From: Acidobacteriota bacterium
GTDB taxonomy: Bacteria; Acidobacteriota; Vicinamibacteria; Vicinamibacterales; 2-12-FULL-66-21
Length of the DNA: 48,820 bases
NCBI GenBank assembly: GCA_003222675.1
Contig: QHWT01000075.1
Coordinates: 104,125-152,944 of the forward strand
Reading direction: 5' to 3'
Position numbers and translations under genes: made by a program. Of this stretch, positions 25,938 to 33,686 are shown one piece after another; within the stretch, counting starts at the first letter, position 1; every line of letters starts with the position of its first letter. The notes under the pieces were generated by a model. That model did not search any database. It saw only the letters and a list, made by a program, of their open reading frames with translations, and was not told where the DNA came from.

Positions 25938-26766
25938 GCAACAGCGTCCGAATGTTGTCGAGGGCATCCGGCGCGAGCGGAGTGAGCGGCGGACGCGGAT
26001 CGCCGCCTCTGTAACCGGCAAGGTCCATCGCCCCCTTCAGCCCCGCGATACCGAATCCCGTCGTCACGGCGCGAGCAACCGGCGTCAAGCGCTGCTGCAG
26101 CGCAAGCGCTTCCGCGTGACGTCCGGCGCACGCGAGCGCGAGCAACTGGAGGCAGAGGCCGGGAAGCACGCACGCAATCGCCAGAATCGCGCCGCGCGCC
26201 CCCGCACACATTCCTGTGTACGCGCCCGGCGCCGATCCAGCCAGAATCGTGAACCGCTCGGGCACGGCGGCGGCCATATCGATGAACTGCGCGCCGTCGG
26301 TGCTGGTTTCCTTGATCAGATCCGCTGAGAGCGTGACGCCGGTGAAGGCTGGATAGTTATAGAGAAGGACCGGAACCGGGCTGGCGTCGGCTACGGCCGT
26401 GTAATGCGCGGCGAGGGCGGCCGGCGGCACCTGCCCGCGATAGAACGACGGCGTCCGCACGAGCACCGCGTCGGCGCCTGCGCTCGCAGCGCGTGCCGCC
26501 GCCGCGATGGTCCCCCGCGTGGACTCGCGGCCCACGCCTGCAATCAGGACTCGATCGCGTGGCACGTGCGGGCGCGCTGCCTGAACAATCCGATCGCTCT
26601 CCTCGTCGTCGAGGAGCGCCGCCTCCCCATTCGTGCCGAGCACGACCACTCCGCCGAGGCCCGCGATCATCCATCGCTCAATGTTGGTGGCGATTGCGGA
26701 CACGTCGAGGTCGCCGCCCGCGAACGGCGTGGGCATCGGTGGGAAGACCGACCGCAGGTTCATCAA
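25921..26766 (-). CDS. DapA-family lyase with a 12-residue gap before the Schiff-base lysine
   Basis: The 281-residue product belongs to the DHDPS/NAL family of pyruvate-dependent aldolases: GTNGEAALL (about 44-52), the active-site tyrosine in LLYNYPAFTG (136) and a lysine in LIKETSTDG (152). In E. coli DapA the tyrosine and lysine are 28 residues apart; here 16, so the strand that usually reads NIIGIK is missing while the flanks match. Possible roles are 4-hydroxy-2-oxoglutarate aldolase or dihydrodipicolinate synthase. Activity is doubtful. Its partner aminotransferase is also damaged. Confidence 0.82.
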   Translation of the reverse strand: MMNLRSVFPPMPTPFAGGDLDVSAIATNIERWMIAGLGGVVVLGTNGEAALLDDEESDRIVQAARPHVPRDRVLIAGVGRESTRGTIAAAARAASAGADAVLVRTPSFYRGQVPPAALAAHYTAVADASPVPVLLYNYPAFTGVTLSADLIKETSTDGAQFIDMAAAVPERFTILAGSAPGAYTGMCAGARGAILAIACVLPGLCLQLLALACAGRHAEALALQQRLTPVARAVTTGFGIAGLKGAMDLAGYRGGDPRPPLTPLAPDALDNIRTLLHAATH

Positions 26767-26784
26767 CCGCCGAGGCTACCACAG

Positions 26785-26907
26785 CCACGGATCTCACGGA
26801 TCACACGGATCAGATCTGTGTAAATCGGTGAATCCATGGTCAAAGAGAAAACCACGGAGTTTCGCGAATCACACGGCTCAGATCCGTGTAATCCGTGAAA
26901 TCCGTGG
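26785..26907. repeat. Two tandem palindromic CCACGGAT units
   Basis: Unit 1 (26785-26839) and unit 2 (26852-26907) are each about 55 bases. Each starts with ccacgga, has internal cacgga/acacgg words, a centre cagatc, and the mirrored words (tccgtg, aatcc) back to a final ccrtgg. Each can fold into a long imperfect hairpin. The same kind of text is known from intergenic regions of several bacterial phyla. It lies between the DapA-like gene and the end of the GNAT gene. Confidence 0.8.
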
Positions 26908-26933
26908 TTTGTGACCCGCAGGGTGCTTGCTGT

Positions 26934-27605
26934 TTAGTGGACCCTCACGCCGACGAAGGCCTTTGCGGTCCGCCAGTCTTCGTCGAGGATCGTCCATAGC
27001 GTCTGATCGAGGTACTCACCGTTGCGAAGGAACGACTTGCGCAGGACGCCTTCCTGCACGGCGCCGATCTTCCGCAGCGCGGCGTTGCCCCGACCGTTCA
27101 ACACGGCCGCGCGCGCTTCCAGCCGATGCGCTTGAATGGTATCGAACGCGAAGTCGACCACCAGCTTCGCGCCGTCCATGAACATGCCGGTCCCCCAGAA
27201 AGCGGAACCGATCGCGAACCCCCACTCGGCGGTCGCAAAACCCGGCTCGAGCTCGCGGACCTGGAAGATTCCGATCGCCGTGTCCATCCCGTGGGGCACC
27301 ACCGCGAAGCAGACGTAATTGCCTGCCGCGCGCTCGCGGTGCGTCCACGCGATAAACCGCTTGAATCCCTCGACCGTGGTCGGCGGCGGCGAAATGAACC
27401 GCGACACCTCTTCGGTCGAGAGCATGGCGAGCAGCGATGGAGCATCGGACAGCCGCAGCTCGCGGAGGGTGACCATCGACCCGGTCAGCACCGGCAGCGC
27501 CTTGCGCCAGTCCGAGGTCGTGGTGACGGCTGCTGCACGTGCAGCAGCGATGACTGCTTCCAAATCAGTCAAGGCCTGTGCGTCGCGGAAGGGCATCTTT
27601 TCCAT
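26934..27605 (-). CDS. GNAT acetyltransferase paired with NIVWGT subtilase (copy 1)
   Basis: This 223-residue RimJ/RimL-type GNAT has a Thr/Ala-rich leader of about 40 residues, then VTLRELRLSDAPSLL, FISPPPTTVEGFKRF, FAVVPHGMDTAIGIF, WGFAIGSAFWGTGMFMDGA and LEARAAVLNGRGNAALRKIG. These are the acetyl-CoA-binding and alpha/beta elements of the family. RimJ/L-like enzymes acylate N-termini or small molecules; the substrate is unknown. Its ATG shares one base with the subtilase stop (TAATG, A at 27605), so the two are translationally coupled. It is a close relative of the enzyme at 29753-30412. Confidence 0.9.
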   Translation of the reverse strand: MEKMPFRDAQALTDLEAVIAAARAAAVTTTSDWRKALPVLTGSMVTLRELRLSDAPSLLAMLSTEEVSRFISPPPTTVEGFKRFIAWTHRERAAGNYVCFAVVPHGMDTAIGIFQVRELEPGFATAEWGFAIGSAFWGTGMFMDGAKLVVDFAFDTIQAHRLEARAAVLNGRGNAALRKIGAVQEGVLRKSFLRNGEYLDQTLWTILDEDWRTAKAFVGVRVH

Positions 27606-29704
27606 TAGAGCACCCCTCCAATCAGGCCGGTCGTTGCGCCAATGACGGTTGTCGTTGTGGTTGTCGTTGTCGTCATGATCGAAGCACCCGGGTCCGTCAC
27701 CACCGTTTCCGGAGCTATCTCCGGCGGGAAAAGAGAGTCAAAAGTGGTTCCGTCGAAGACCGACGGCATATCTGGATCATCGAACAGCGGCGTCTCTTCA
27801 CCGGAGCAGCCCCAGGTGATGTTGTCCGCTTCGCTCGACGTGCCCCACACGATGTTCTCGGCGTCACCGCTGGTGCCCCACACGATGTTCGCTACATCGA
27901 GTTGCGTGCCCCAGACGATGTTGGCGAAGTCCATCAGCGTGGACGTACCCCAGACGATATTTTCGCAGTCCGCTCCGGCGCACATCGTGCCCCACACGAT
28001 GTTGTCGAAGCCGCCTCCCAAGGTGCCCCAAACGATGTTGTCGCCGTCACGCATCGTGCCCCAGACGATGTTCTCGCCGAGCACGGAGCTCATGGTGCCC
28101 CACACGATGTTATCGGCATCGAGCAGCGACGTGCCCCACACGATGTTGTAGAAGTCGCCGGCGTCCGTGCCCCAGACGATGTTCTGACCTGTGACGGTGA
28201 GTCCCGAGCCCCAGACGGTGCTCGTCGCCCAGGCGCTGCCATTCGGCTTGATCACACCACCCGTGAGCCTGCGATTGCCCCACAGGATCGTCTTGCTCCA
28301 GGGCCTCTGGCTCGGAATGACCTGACCGGCCCTCGCCGTCGCGTAGAAGCGGGCGAGTTGCACCGCGCCACGCGTATTGAGGAAGCCGGCGCCTTGAGTC
28401 AGCGCGTCGTAGCCGTAGTTCTGCGCCGTGTACTCGATGATTGCCTTGACGAGGTTCGGCGTCAGCTTCGGATTGGCCTGAATCATCAGCGCAGCCGTGC
28501 CTGCCACGATCGGCGAGGCCATGCTGGTGCCGGTCAGACTCAGATACGGCTTGTACGCTGTCGGCACCGAGCCGTTCAGCAGGTATGCCGCCTTCGTCGT
28601 GTACATCAGGCTGCCCTGCGCGGCAAGCGACACGATGCCGGTGCCGGGCGCGACAACGTCCGGCTTCGAATCGTAATCGACCGCCGTGGGACCGTGCGAG
28701 CTGTACGCCGCCATCACATCGTCCACACGGGTGACCGTTCCCATGTGGCTGTAGGCGCCAACCGTCAGCACCCAGGGCGCGTTGCCCGGAGCGGTGATGG
28801 CGCCGTACTGCACGTACCCCGCGGCATTCCTGCCGAGGTTTCCTGCAGCCGTGACGACAACGACGCCCGCATCGACCACGCGCTTGGCGGCGAGCGTCAG
28901 CGGATCCGTGTTGTAGGATTCCGTGACCCTCGCGCCAACCGACAGGTTGACGACACGCACGTTGTACGTGGCCTTGTTCTGGACCACCCAGTCGAGCGCC
29001 GCGATGACGTTGCTGATACAGCCGCCACCATGGTCATCGAGCACCTTGAGGCTCACTAAGTGAGCGGCAGGCGCGATTCCGGCCCGGGCACCCCGCGTGT
29101 CGTATCCATTGCCGGCGATGATGCCGGCCACGTGCGTGCCGTGGCCGTTATCGTCGTACGGCGTGGTGCGGCCGTTGACGAAGTCGACGAACTTCGCCAC
29201 GCGCTGCCCGCCGATCACGCGGACCTTGCTGTTGGTGCCGTTGTAGGTCAGGTCGTCGTGCCATGACGTAATGCCGGAGTCGATGACGGCGACTCCGACG
29301 CCGGCGCCGTCGTAGCCCATTTCTTCCTGGACTGCGCGCGCGCCGACGGTCACGGCGGCTCGATTCATCTCGCCGCCGGTCGGACGATCCCAGTGGATGC
29401 GTTCGACCGCGGGAGAGTCCGCGAGCTTGCGAAGCTGATTGTTCGCCAGCTCCACGACCTGTCCGTTGATCAGGTTCAGACGGCGTCCGAGCTTGCCGCC
29501 CACCTTCTTGTAATCTGCGGACGCATCGAAGCCCGGCTTCAGCATCACGATCACGCGCGAGGTGCTCGAGCCACCTTTCGCGGCGCGATCGTTCAGCTTC
29601 CGATCGAGCTTTGGATGGTCCCCCGGCGTGGCGGCCGCGGAGGCCGTTGCGCCGAGCAGGCAGACCAGCGTCAGCGCTGTGCCCGCCAGGAATTTACGCA
29701 GCAT
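27605..29704 (-). CDS. Secreted S8 subtilase with C-terminal NIVWGT repeats (copy 1)
   Basis: The 699-residue protein has a signal peptide (about 1-25), an I9-like propeptide (about 48-105) and a full subtilisin domain with Asp142 (VAVIDSG), His188 (NGHGTHVAG), Asn289 (TAAGN) and Ser394 (TGTSMASP). After a linker come weak ILWGN and TVWGS units (about 473-500) and then ten exact NIVWGT motifs every 11-14 residues from 508 to about 624, closed by NITWGC. The residue before N is D, E, A, Q or Y. A Thr-rich tail ends the protein. AGGTG five bases before the ATG is a good ribosome-binding site. The GNAT gene follows, overlapping by one base. Confidence 0.95.
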   Translation of the reverse strand: MLRKFLAGTALTLVCLLGATASAAATPGDHPKLDRKLNDRAAKGGSSTSRVIVMLKPGFDASADYKKVGGKLGRRLNLINGQVVELANNQLRKLADSPAVERIHWDRPTGGEMNRAAVTVGARAVQEEMGYDGAGVGVAVIDSGITSWHDDLTYNGTNSKVRVIGGQRVAKFVDFVNGRTTPYDDNGHGTHVAGIIAGNGYDTRGARAGIAPAAHLVSLKVLDDHGGGCISNVIAALDWVVQNKATYNVRVVNLSVGARVTESYNTDPLTLAAKRVVDAGVVVVTAAGNLGRNAAGYVQYGAITAPGNAPWVLTVGAYSHMGTVTRVDDVMAAYSSHGPTAVDYDSKPDVVAPGTGIVSLAAQGSLMYTTKAAYLLNGSVPTAYKPYLSLTGTSMASPIVAGTAALMIQANPKLTPNLVKAIIEYTAQNYGYDALTQGAGFLNTRGAVQLARFYATARAGQVIPSQRPWSKTILWGNRRLTGGVIKPNGSAWATSTVWGSGLTVTGQNIVWGTDAGDFYNIVWGTSLLDADNIVWGTMSSVLGENIVWGTMRDGDNIVWGTLGGGFDNIVWGTMCAGADCENIVWGTSTLMDFANIVWGTQLDVANIVWGTSGDAENIVWGTSSEADNITWGCSGEETPLFDDPDMPSVFDGTTFDSLFPPEIAPETVVTDPGASIMTTTTTTTTTVIGATTGLIGGVL
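27830..28195 (-). repeat. Coding tandem repeat for NIVWGT units (copy 1)
   Basis: Within the subtilase gene the unit reads AACATCGTSTGGGGCAC on the coding strand, with spacers of 15-24 variable bases. The Val codon alternates between GTG and GTC and some units use other synonymous codons, while the peptide stays fixed, so the repeat is conserved as protein. On the plus strand the complement gives the recurrent ccccacacgatgtt/ccccagacgatgtt words. Confidence 0.85.
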
Positions 29705-29752
29705 GAGTCACCTGATTGGTTCCCTTCTCCCAGCAATACTCATCCACCGGTA

Positions 29753-30412
29753 TTAGTGGATGACGGATCCCCAGACCGCCTTGGTCTGGCGCCACTCCTC
29801 CCGAACCATCGACCAGAGGGCCTGGTCGAGGTATTCACCGTTGCGCACGAAGCTCCTGCGCAGCACGCCCTCTTTCACTGCGCCGATTTTCGCGAGCGCG
29901 CCATTGCCGCGCCCATTCATCACCGCCGCACGCGCCTCGAGTCGATGCACGCCGACGGTCTCGAACGCGAACTCCACCGTGAGCCTGGCTGCATCCATGA
30001 ACACCCCTGTCCCCCAGAACAGTGATCCGATTGCGAACCCCCATTCAGCGGTCCCAAACCCTGGTTCCAACTGTCGAATCTGAAAAATCCCAATCGCGGT
30101 GTCGAGCCCGTGTGGCACGACCGCGAAGCACGCGTAGCGTCCTGCGGCGCGCTCACGATGCGTCCATTGAATGAAGCGCTCGAACCCTTCGACCGTAGTC
30201 GGCGGCGGCGAGATGAATCGCGAGACTTCCTCGGTCGTCACGAGATCGCACAGCGACGGCGCGTCGGAGAGCCGCAGCTCGCGAAGCGTCACGCGGGTGC
30301 CCGCGAGCGTGGGCAGCGCCTTCGTCCAATCAGTGGTGGTAACCGGTTCCGAGATGCTGGTCGTCATCGTTGTCGCCATGGCCGTCGTCGCGTACTGAGG
30401 AAGCCGCTCCAT
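29753..30412 (-). CDS. GNAT acetyltransferase paired with NIVWGT subtilase (copy 2)
   Basis: From the ATG at 30412 the product has 219 residues. It has a Thr/Ala/Met-rich leader (TTAMATTMTTSISEPVTTT) and then the same blocks as copy 1: VTLRELRLSDAPSLC, FISPPPTTVEGFERF, FAVVPHGLDTAIGIF, WGFAIGSLFWGTGVFMDAA, LEARAAVMNGRGNGALAKIG. The start shares one base with the stop of the upstream subtilase (TAATG), exactly as in copy 1. It ends 48 bases before the copy 1 subtilase starts. The four genes look like a duplicated two-gene cassette. The substrate is unknown. Confidence 0.9.
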   Translation of the reverse strand: MERLPQYATTAMATTMTTSISEPVTTTDWTKALPTLAGTRVTLRELRLSDAPSLCDLVTTEEVSRFISPPPTTVEGFERFIQWTHRERAAGRYACFAVVPHGLDTAIGIFQIRQLEPGFGTAEWGFAIGSLFWGTGVFMDAARLTVEFAFETVGVHRLEARAAVMNGRGNGALAKIGAVKEGVLRRSFVRNGEYLDQALWSMVREEWRQTKAVWGSVIH

Positions 30413-32418
30413 TACCGGCCTCCATTCGTCGTCACTGTCGTCGTTGTCGTGGAAGTGCCCCAGACGATGTTCTCGCTGTCGCGCACCGTGCCCCACACGA
30501 TGTTTTCCGTGTCGCGCAGCGTGCCCCATACGATGTTGTCCAGGTCGCCGCCCGTGCGGAGCGCAGTACCCCGCACGATGTTGTCGAAGTCGCCGCGGCT
30601 CAGCGTGCCCCACACGATGTTTTCCGCGTCGCACAGCGTGCCCCAGACGATGTTCTCGCCCTCGAGGCGCATGCCGACGGTGCGGTCGCCCCAGACAACG
30701 TGGGACGCCCAGACGGCATCGGTGCCCCACACGATGTTGTCGAAGTCAGCGAGCGTGCCCCAGACGATGTTGTCGAGATCGGCACGGAGCGTGCCCCACA
30801 CGATGTTCTCGAAGATCGACGAGTGCGTTGCGATCACGCTCGCGTTCGAGATCAGCTCGCTGCCCCAGATCAGTTCCTGCGACCAGGGCTCCACAACGCC
30901 GCCGATGAACGTGGCGGGGACGAAGAATTGCGCCCAGCCTTCATTGAGCCGCGCGCGCGGGTTGATCGCTTCCGCAAGCTGCACGGCGCCGATCGCATTG
31001 AGCTCGCCGGTGCCCTGCGACAGCGAATCCGTTTCGTCGAGTTTCTTGCTCACCAGCACGGGCAGTGCGCTGTATTGCAGCATCGCCTTGACCGTGTTCG
31101 GCGTCGGATAACCGCCCGGATGCGCCGACCGGTTCGCCTCGATCGCCAGCGAGGCAACACCCGTTGCCACCGCGGCCGCCATGCTGGTGCCGCTCAGCAT
31201 CGCGAATCTCTTGCCGCTCTTCGTGACGACGAGCTGCGGGAAGACGTTCAGGAGCGAGCTCGATCGCGCGGCATCAGAGACGAGCCCGACGCCAGGCGCT
31301 ACCACGTCCGGCTTCGCGAATCCGTCGTACCACGTGGGACCGCGAGAGCTGAACCACGCGATGCGATCGTCGCCATGGAAGGCCGTGTTCTTCGTATCGA
31401 CCGCGCCCACTGTGATCGCTGATGGCGCGTTCCCCGGCGAAAGGATGCCCGCGTATCCGGCGTTGCCCGCTCGGTCCGTGCCGACGTTCCCTGCCGCGAC
31501 CACGACCACCAAGCCGGCCCGAACAGCGCGCTCGATGGCGAGGACCAGCGGATCCGTTGCCGCCGATTCCAGAATCGGATGGCCGAGGGAAAGATTGATG
31601 ACGTCAATTCCCTTCGTGTTGCGGTTCGCGACGACGAAATCAATCGCGCGCAGGACGTCCGAAGACCGGCCGCGGCCCTGCCCATCGAGCACCTTCAGGC
31701 CGAACAGGCGGACGCCCGGAGCCACGCCGCGGAACTCACCCTTCGAGAGGTGGCCGCTGCTCGCGATCAGCCCCGCCACGTGGGTGCCGTGACCGTAGTC
31801 GTCGTACGCGGCAACTGGTGCGCTCGATCCGCCTGTGAAGTCCCAGAAACCTGAAATGGAGTCCGCGAGATCTTTGTTCGGGTCAATGCCGGAGTCGATG
31901 ATGGCGACGCCAATGCCGGCACCGGTGTAGGCGACGCGGTCGACGCCGAGCGTCTCGCGCAGCGACGTCGGCAGAGCGCGCCCGGTCTCGAACAGTTGCT
32001 GGATGCCGCGCGCGTTCTTGCGCGCCGTGGCCGCCTTCGTCTTCTTGACGGGCGTGACGCCGGTAACCGAGACGTCGCTGTCCGATGAAACCACTGTCGC
32101 GGTCGGGTCGGCGGCGAGCGCGCCGAGATCCTCGCCGTGGACCACCGCGGTCAGTGCGTTGAGCGAAGGATGCTCGGCTTCGACGACGTCGCCGTGCGAG
32201 AGCAGCGCCTTCTTGAGCGCCGCACGCTCGGCGGCCGAGCGCGTCTGAATGATCACGCGCTGCGGACCTGGCGACGGCGACGCCGCTGCCTCGCGGAGGA
32301 CGCGATCGAGTTTCGAGTACCGGCCGGACGCACGGCCAGACGCCTGTGCCGTCAGTGGCAGCACGAGAGTGGCGGCAACCGCCAGTGCGAGTCGGGGAGC
32401 GGAAAAACGGTCTTTCAT
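30412..32418 (-). CDS. Secreted S8 subtilase with C-terminal NIVWGT repeats (copy 2)
   Basis: From the ATG at 32418 the product has 668 residues (a TTG three codons upstream is possible; numbers here follow that longer form). It has a signal peptide (APRLALAVAATLVLPLTAQA), a propeptide-like region, and the triad Asp178 (AIIDSG), His213 (YGHGTHVAG), Ser415 (LSGTSMAAA), with Asn314. The C-terminus (541-658) carries eight exact NIVWGT motifs plus one NIVRGT and one HVVWGD, then a Thr-rich tail. The catalytic part resembles the TIVWSD subtilase (INLSLGHP) more than copy 1. A sigma-54-like site precedes it. Confidence 0.94.
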   Translation of the reverse strand: MKDRFSAPRLALAVAATLVLPLTAQASGRASGRYSKLDRVLREAAASPSPGPQRVIIQTRSAAERAALKKALLSHGDVVEAEHPSLNALTAVVHGEDLGALAADPTATVVSSDSDVSVTGVTPVKKTKAATARKNARGIQQLFETGRALPTSLRETLGVDRVAYTGAGIGVAIIDSGIDPNKDLADSISGFWDFTGGSSAPVAAYDDYGHGTHVAGLIASSGHLSKGEFRGVAPGVRLFGLKVLDGQGRGRSSDVLRAIDFVVANRNTKGIDVINLSLGHPILESAATDPLVLAIERAVRAGLVVVVAAGNVGTDRAGNAGYAGILSPGNAPSAITVGAVDTKNTAFHGDDRIAWFSSRGPTWYDGFAKPDVVAPGVGLVSDAARSSSLLNVFPQLVVTKSGKRFAMLSGTSMAAAVATGVASLAIEANRSAHPGGYPTPNTVKAMLQYSALPVLVSKKLDETDSLSQGTGELNAIGAVQLAEAINPRARLNEGWAQFFVPATFIGGVVEPWSQELIWGSELISNASVIATHSSIFENIVWGTLRADLDNIVWGTLADFDNIVWGTDAVWASHVVWGDRTVGMRLEGENIVWGTLCDAENIVWGTLSRGDFDNIVRGTALRTGGDLDNIVWGTLRDTENIVWGTVRDSENIVWGTSTTTTTVTTNGGR
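30450..30815 (-). repeat. Coding tandem repeat for NIVWGT units (copy 2)
   Basis: The gene end carries about ten units of the AACATCGTSTGGGGCAC type with variable spacers. Two units have drifted: NIVRGT (tryptophan changed to arginine by one base) and HVVWGD. The exact units keep the peptide while using different synonymous codons. Confidence 0.8.
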
Positions 32419-32702
32419 CGCGAACAACGACAGAGCAATAGGGAGGCCACGACGGACGGGCTAGTGGTGAAGGCTGCTAACTATCGAAATCGATTGGGTT
32501 TTGCGACCTATAACGAGCGCGGGACCAGGATCGTAAGGCCGTCAGTGTGTGCCGAAACGTGACAACAGATCCGTAATTCGAAGCAGAGGTGGAAACTAAC
32601 TGCTGACGTCAAAGAGCTTACAAGAATATGTTCTAGGTTGGAACAGCCGTGCAGGAGTGGAACATGGCCGCACTTTGATGTAAGTATCTGCAAATCAGTA
32701 GC
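32419..32702. other. Gap between subtilase copy 2 and permease gene
   Basis: About 284 bases, visibly richer in A and T than its surroundings. Apart from the sigma-54-like site at 32434-32449 I see no gene, repeat or RNA element. Its length suggests the permeases and the subtilase have separate control. Confidence 0.45.
32434..32449 (-). promoter_or_regulatory. Candidate sigma-54 promoter (-24/-12) of subtilase copy 2
   Basis: Read on the minus strand the site is TGGCCTCCCTATTGCT: GG and GC are separated by exactly 10 bases, with TGGC at -24 and TTGCT at -12, close to the TGGCAC-N5-TTGCW consensus. Transcription would start about 5 bases before the ATG at 32418, an unusually short leader. 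It is a sequence match only. Confidence 0.5.
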
Positions 32703-33686
32703 TTACGACTCGCCGTCCCTCCATAGGAGAGGATCGCGCCCGGAGGACGCCAGGTGTATCGAGAACACCGCCAGAACGATGGCCCCCGCGGGCGCCAGGA
32801 GCCATGGAGCGTCTGCGCCGCCGCGCGCGGCTCCGGCATCCTGCAGCATCGCACCCCAACTCGGGGTCGGCGGCGCAAACCCAAGCCCCACATAGGAAAG
32901 CGTCGCCTCGGCCATCACGAACGCAGGTACGAGCACGCTGGCCTGCACCGCAAGGAACCCAAGCGACGCGGGCAGCAGATGCCGGGCGATCACGCGCAGT
33001 GGGCTCGCCCCCAGTGCCTTGGCAGCTTCTGCGTACTCCTGCCTCCGTTCGATGAGGAAGATTCCGCGTACTCCGCGGGCCGCAGCAGGCCATCCGACGA
33101 AGCCGAGGACGAGGACGAGGGCAGTGAAGACCTGCCGCGGTGTCAGGACGAGAGGCAGCGCGCCGCGGAGTGCAAGCACCACGTAAATGCCCGGAAGGAC
33201 GAGCACGAGATCCGCAAGATGCATCAGGGCCGAATCGGCCCACCCGCCTGCGTAGCCGGCCAGCGCGCCGGTCAGCGCGCCAATGGCGAGAGCTATCACC
33301 GCCGCGAGGAGGGCGACGCCGAGCGAGAGCCGGGCACCGAGCACGACGCGTGAAAACACGTCGCGCCCGAGCCCATCGCTCCCGAGCGGAAACCAGGGCT
33401 CGGTGTCGGCGCCGCGAACGAGCGTGCCGGAGAGCCATCGCAGAGGAATCACGCGCGTGCGGTCTTCCACGTAGCCTCGCTCCAGCGGGTCGACCAGCCG
33501 CAGGGGATAGACGAACGGCGCATGCAGGCGGGCCTCGTCGTCGATGACGTGCGGCCGCATCGGCGGCGCGAAAGGGTGAGTGGAAAACTGGCGCGCCGGT
33601 TCGTACGGGGCGATCCAGGGCGCAAAGGCCACGAGCAGCGCCAGCATCGCCGCGAACGTCAGCCCGATTCGCTGCCGGGCGATCAC
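32703..33686 (-). CDS. Oligopeptide-type ABC transporter permease (OppC/DppC-like)
   Basis: The 327-residue inner-membrane protein has an N-terminal membrane helix (LTFAAMLALLVAFAPWIAP), a large periplasmic loop with PLGSDGLGRDVFSRVVLGAR, the OppC signature, and then five helices. The cytoplasmic EAA loop reads EYAEAAKALGASPLRVIARH. Its ATG overlaps the OppB-like stop (ATGA). No ATPase gene follows; the next gene on the strand is an S8 subtilase. The C-terminal end (SSGRDPLLWRDGES) diverges from the usual form. Confidence 0.92.
   Translation of the reverse strand: MIARQRIGLTFAAMLALLVAFAPWIAPYEPARQFSTHPFAPPMRPHVIDDEARLHAPFVYPLRLVDPLERGYVEDRTRVIPLRWLSGTLVRGADTEPWFPLGSDGLGRDVFSRVVLGARLSLGVALLAAVIALAIGALTGALAGYAGGWADSALMHLADLVLVLPGIYVVLALRGALPLVLTPRQVFTALVLVLGFVGWPAAARGVRGIFLIERRQEYAEAAKALGASPLRVIARHLLPASLGFLAVQASVLVPAFVMAEATLSYVGLGFAPPTPSWGAMLQDAGAARGGADAPWLLAPAGAIVLAVFSIHLASSGRDPLLWRDGES

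Noticed and set aside
27642-28151. Plus-strand ORF with VPHTMLS repeats opposite the NIVWGT region
   Set aside because: It is the antisense shadow of the NIVWGT codons. The sense frame has a full subtilase domain and ribosome-binding site.
29720-29750. Sigma-54 promoter before subtilase copy 1
   Set aside because: A TGG and a TTGC are present on the minus strand but 9 bases apart rather than 10, and the gene is close behind GNAT copy 2, so read-through is simpler.
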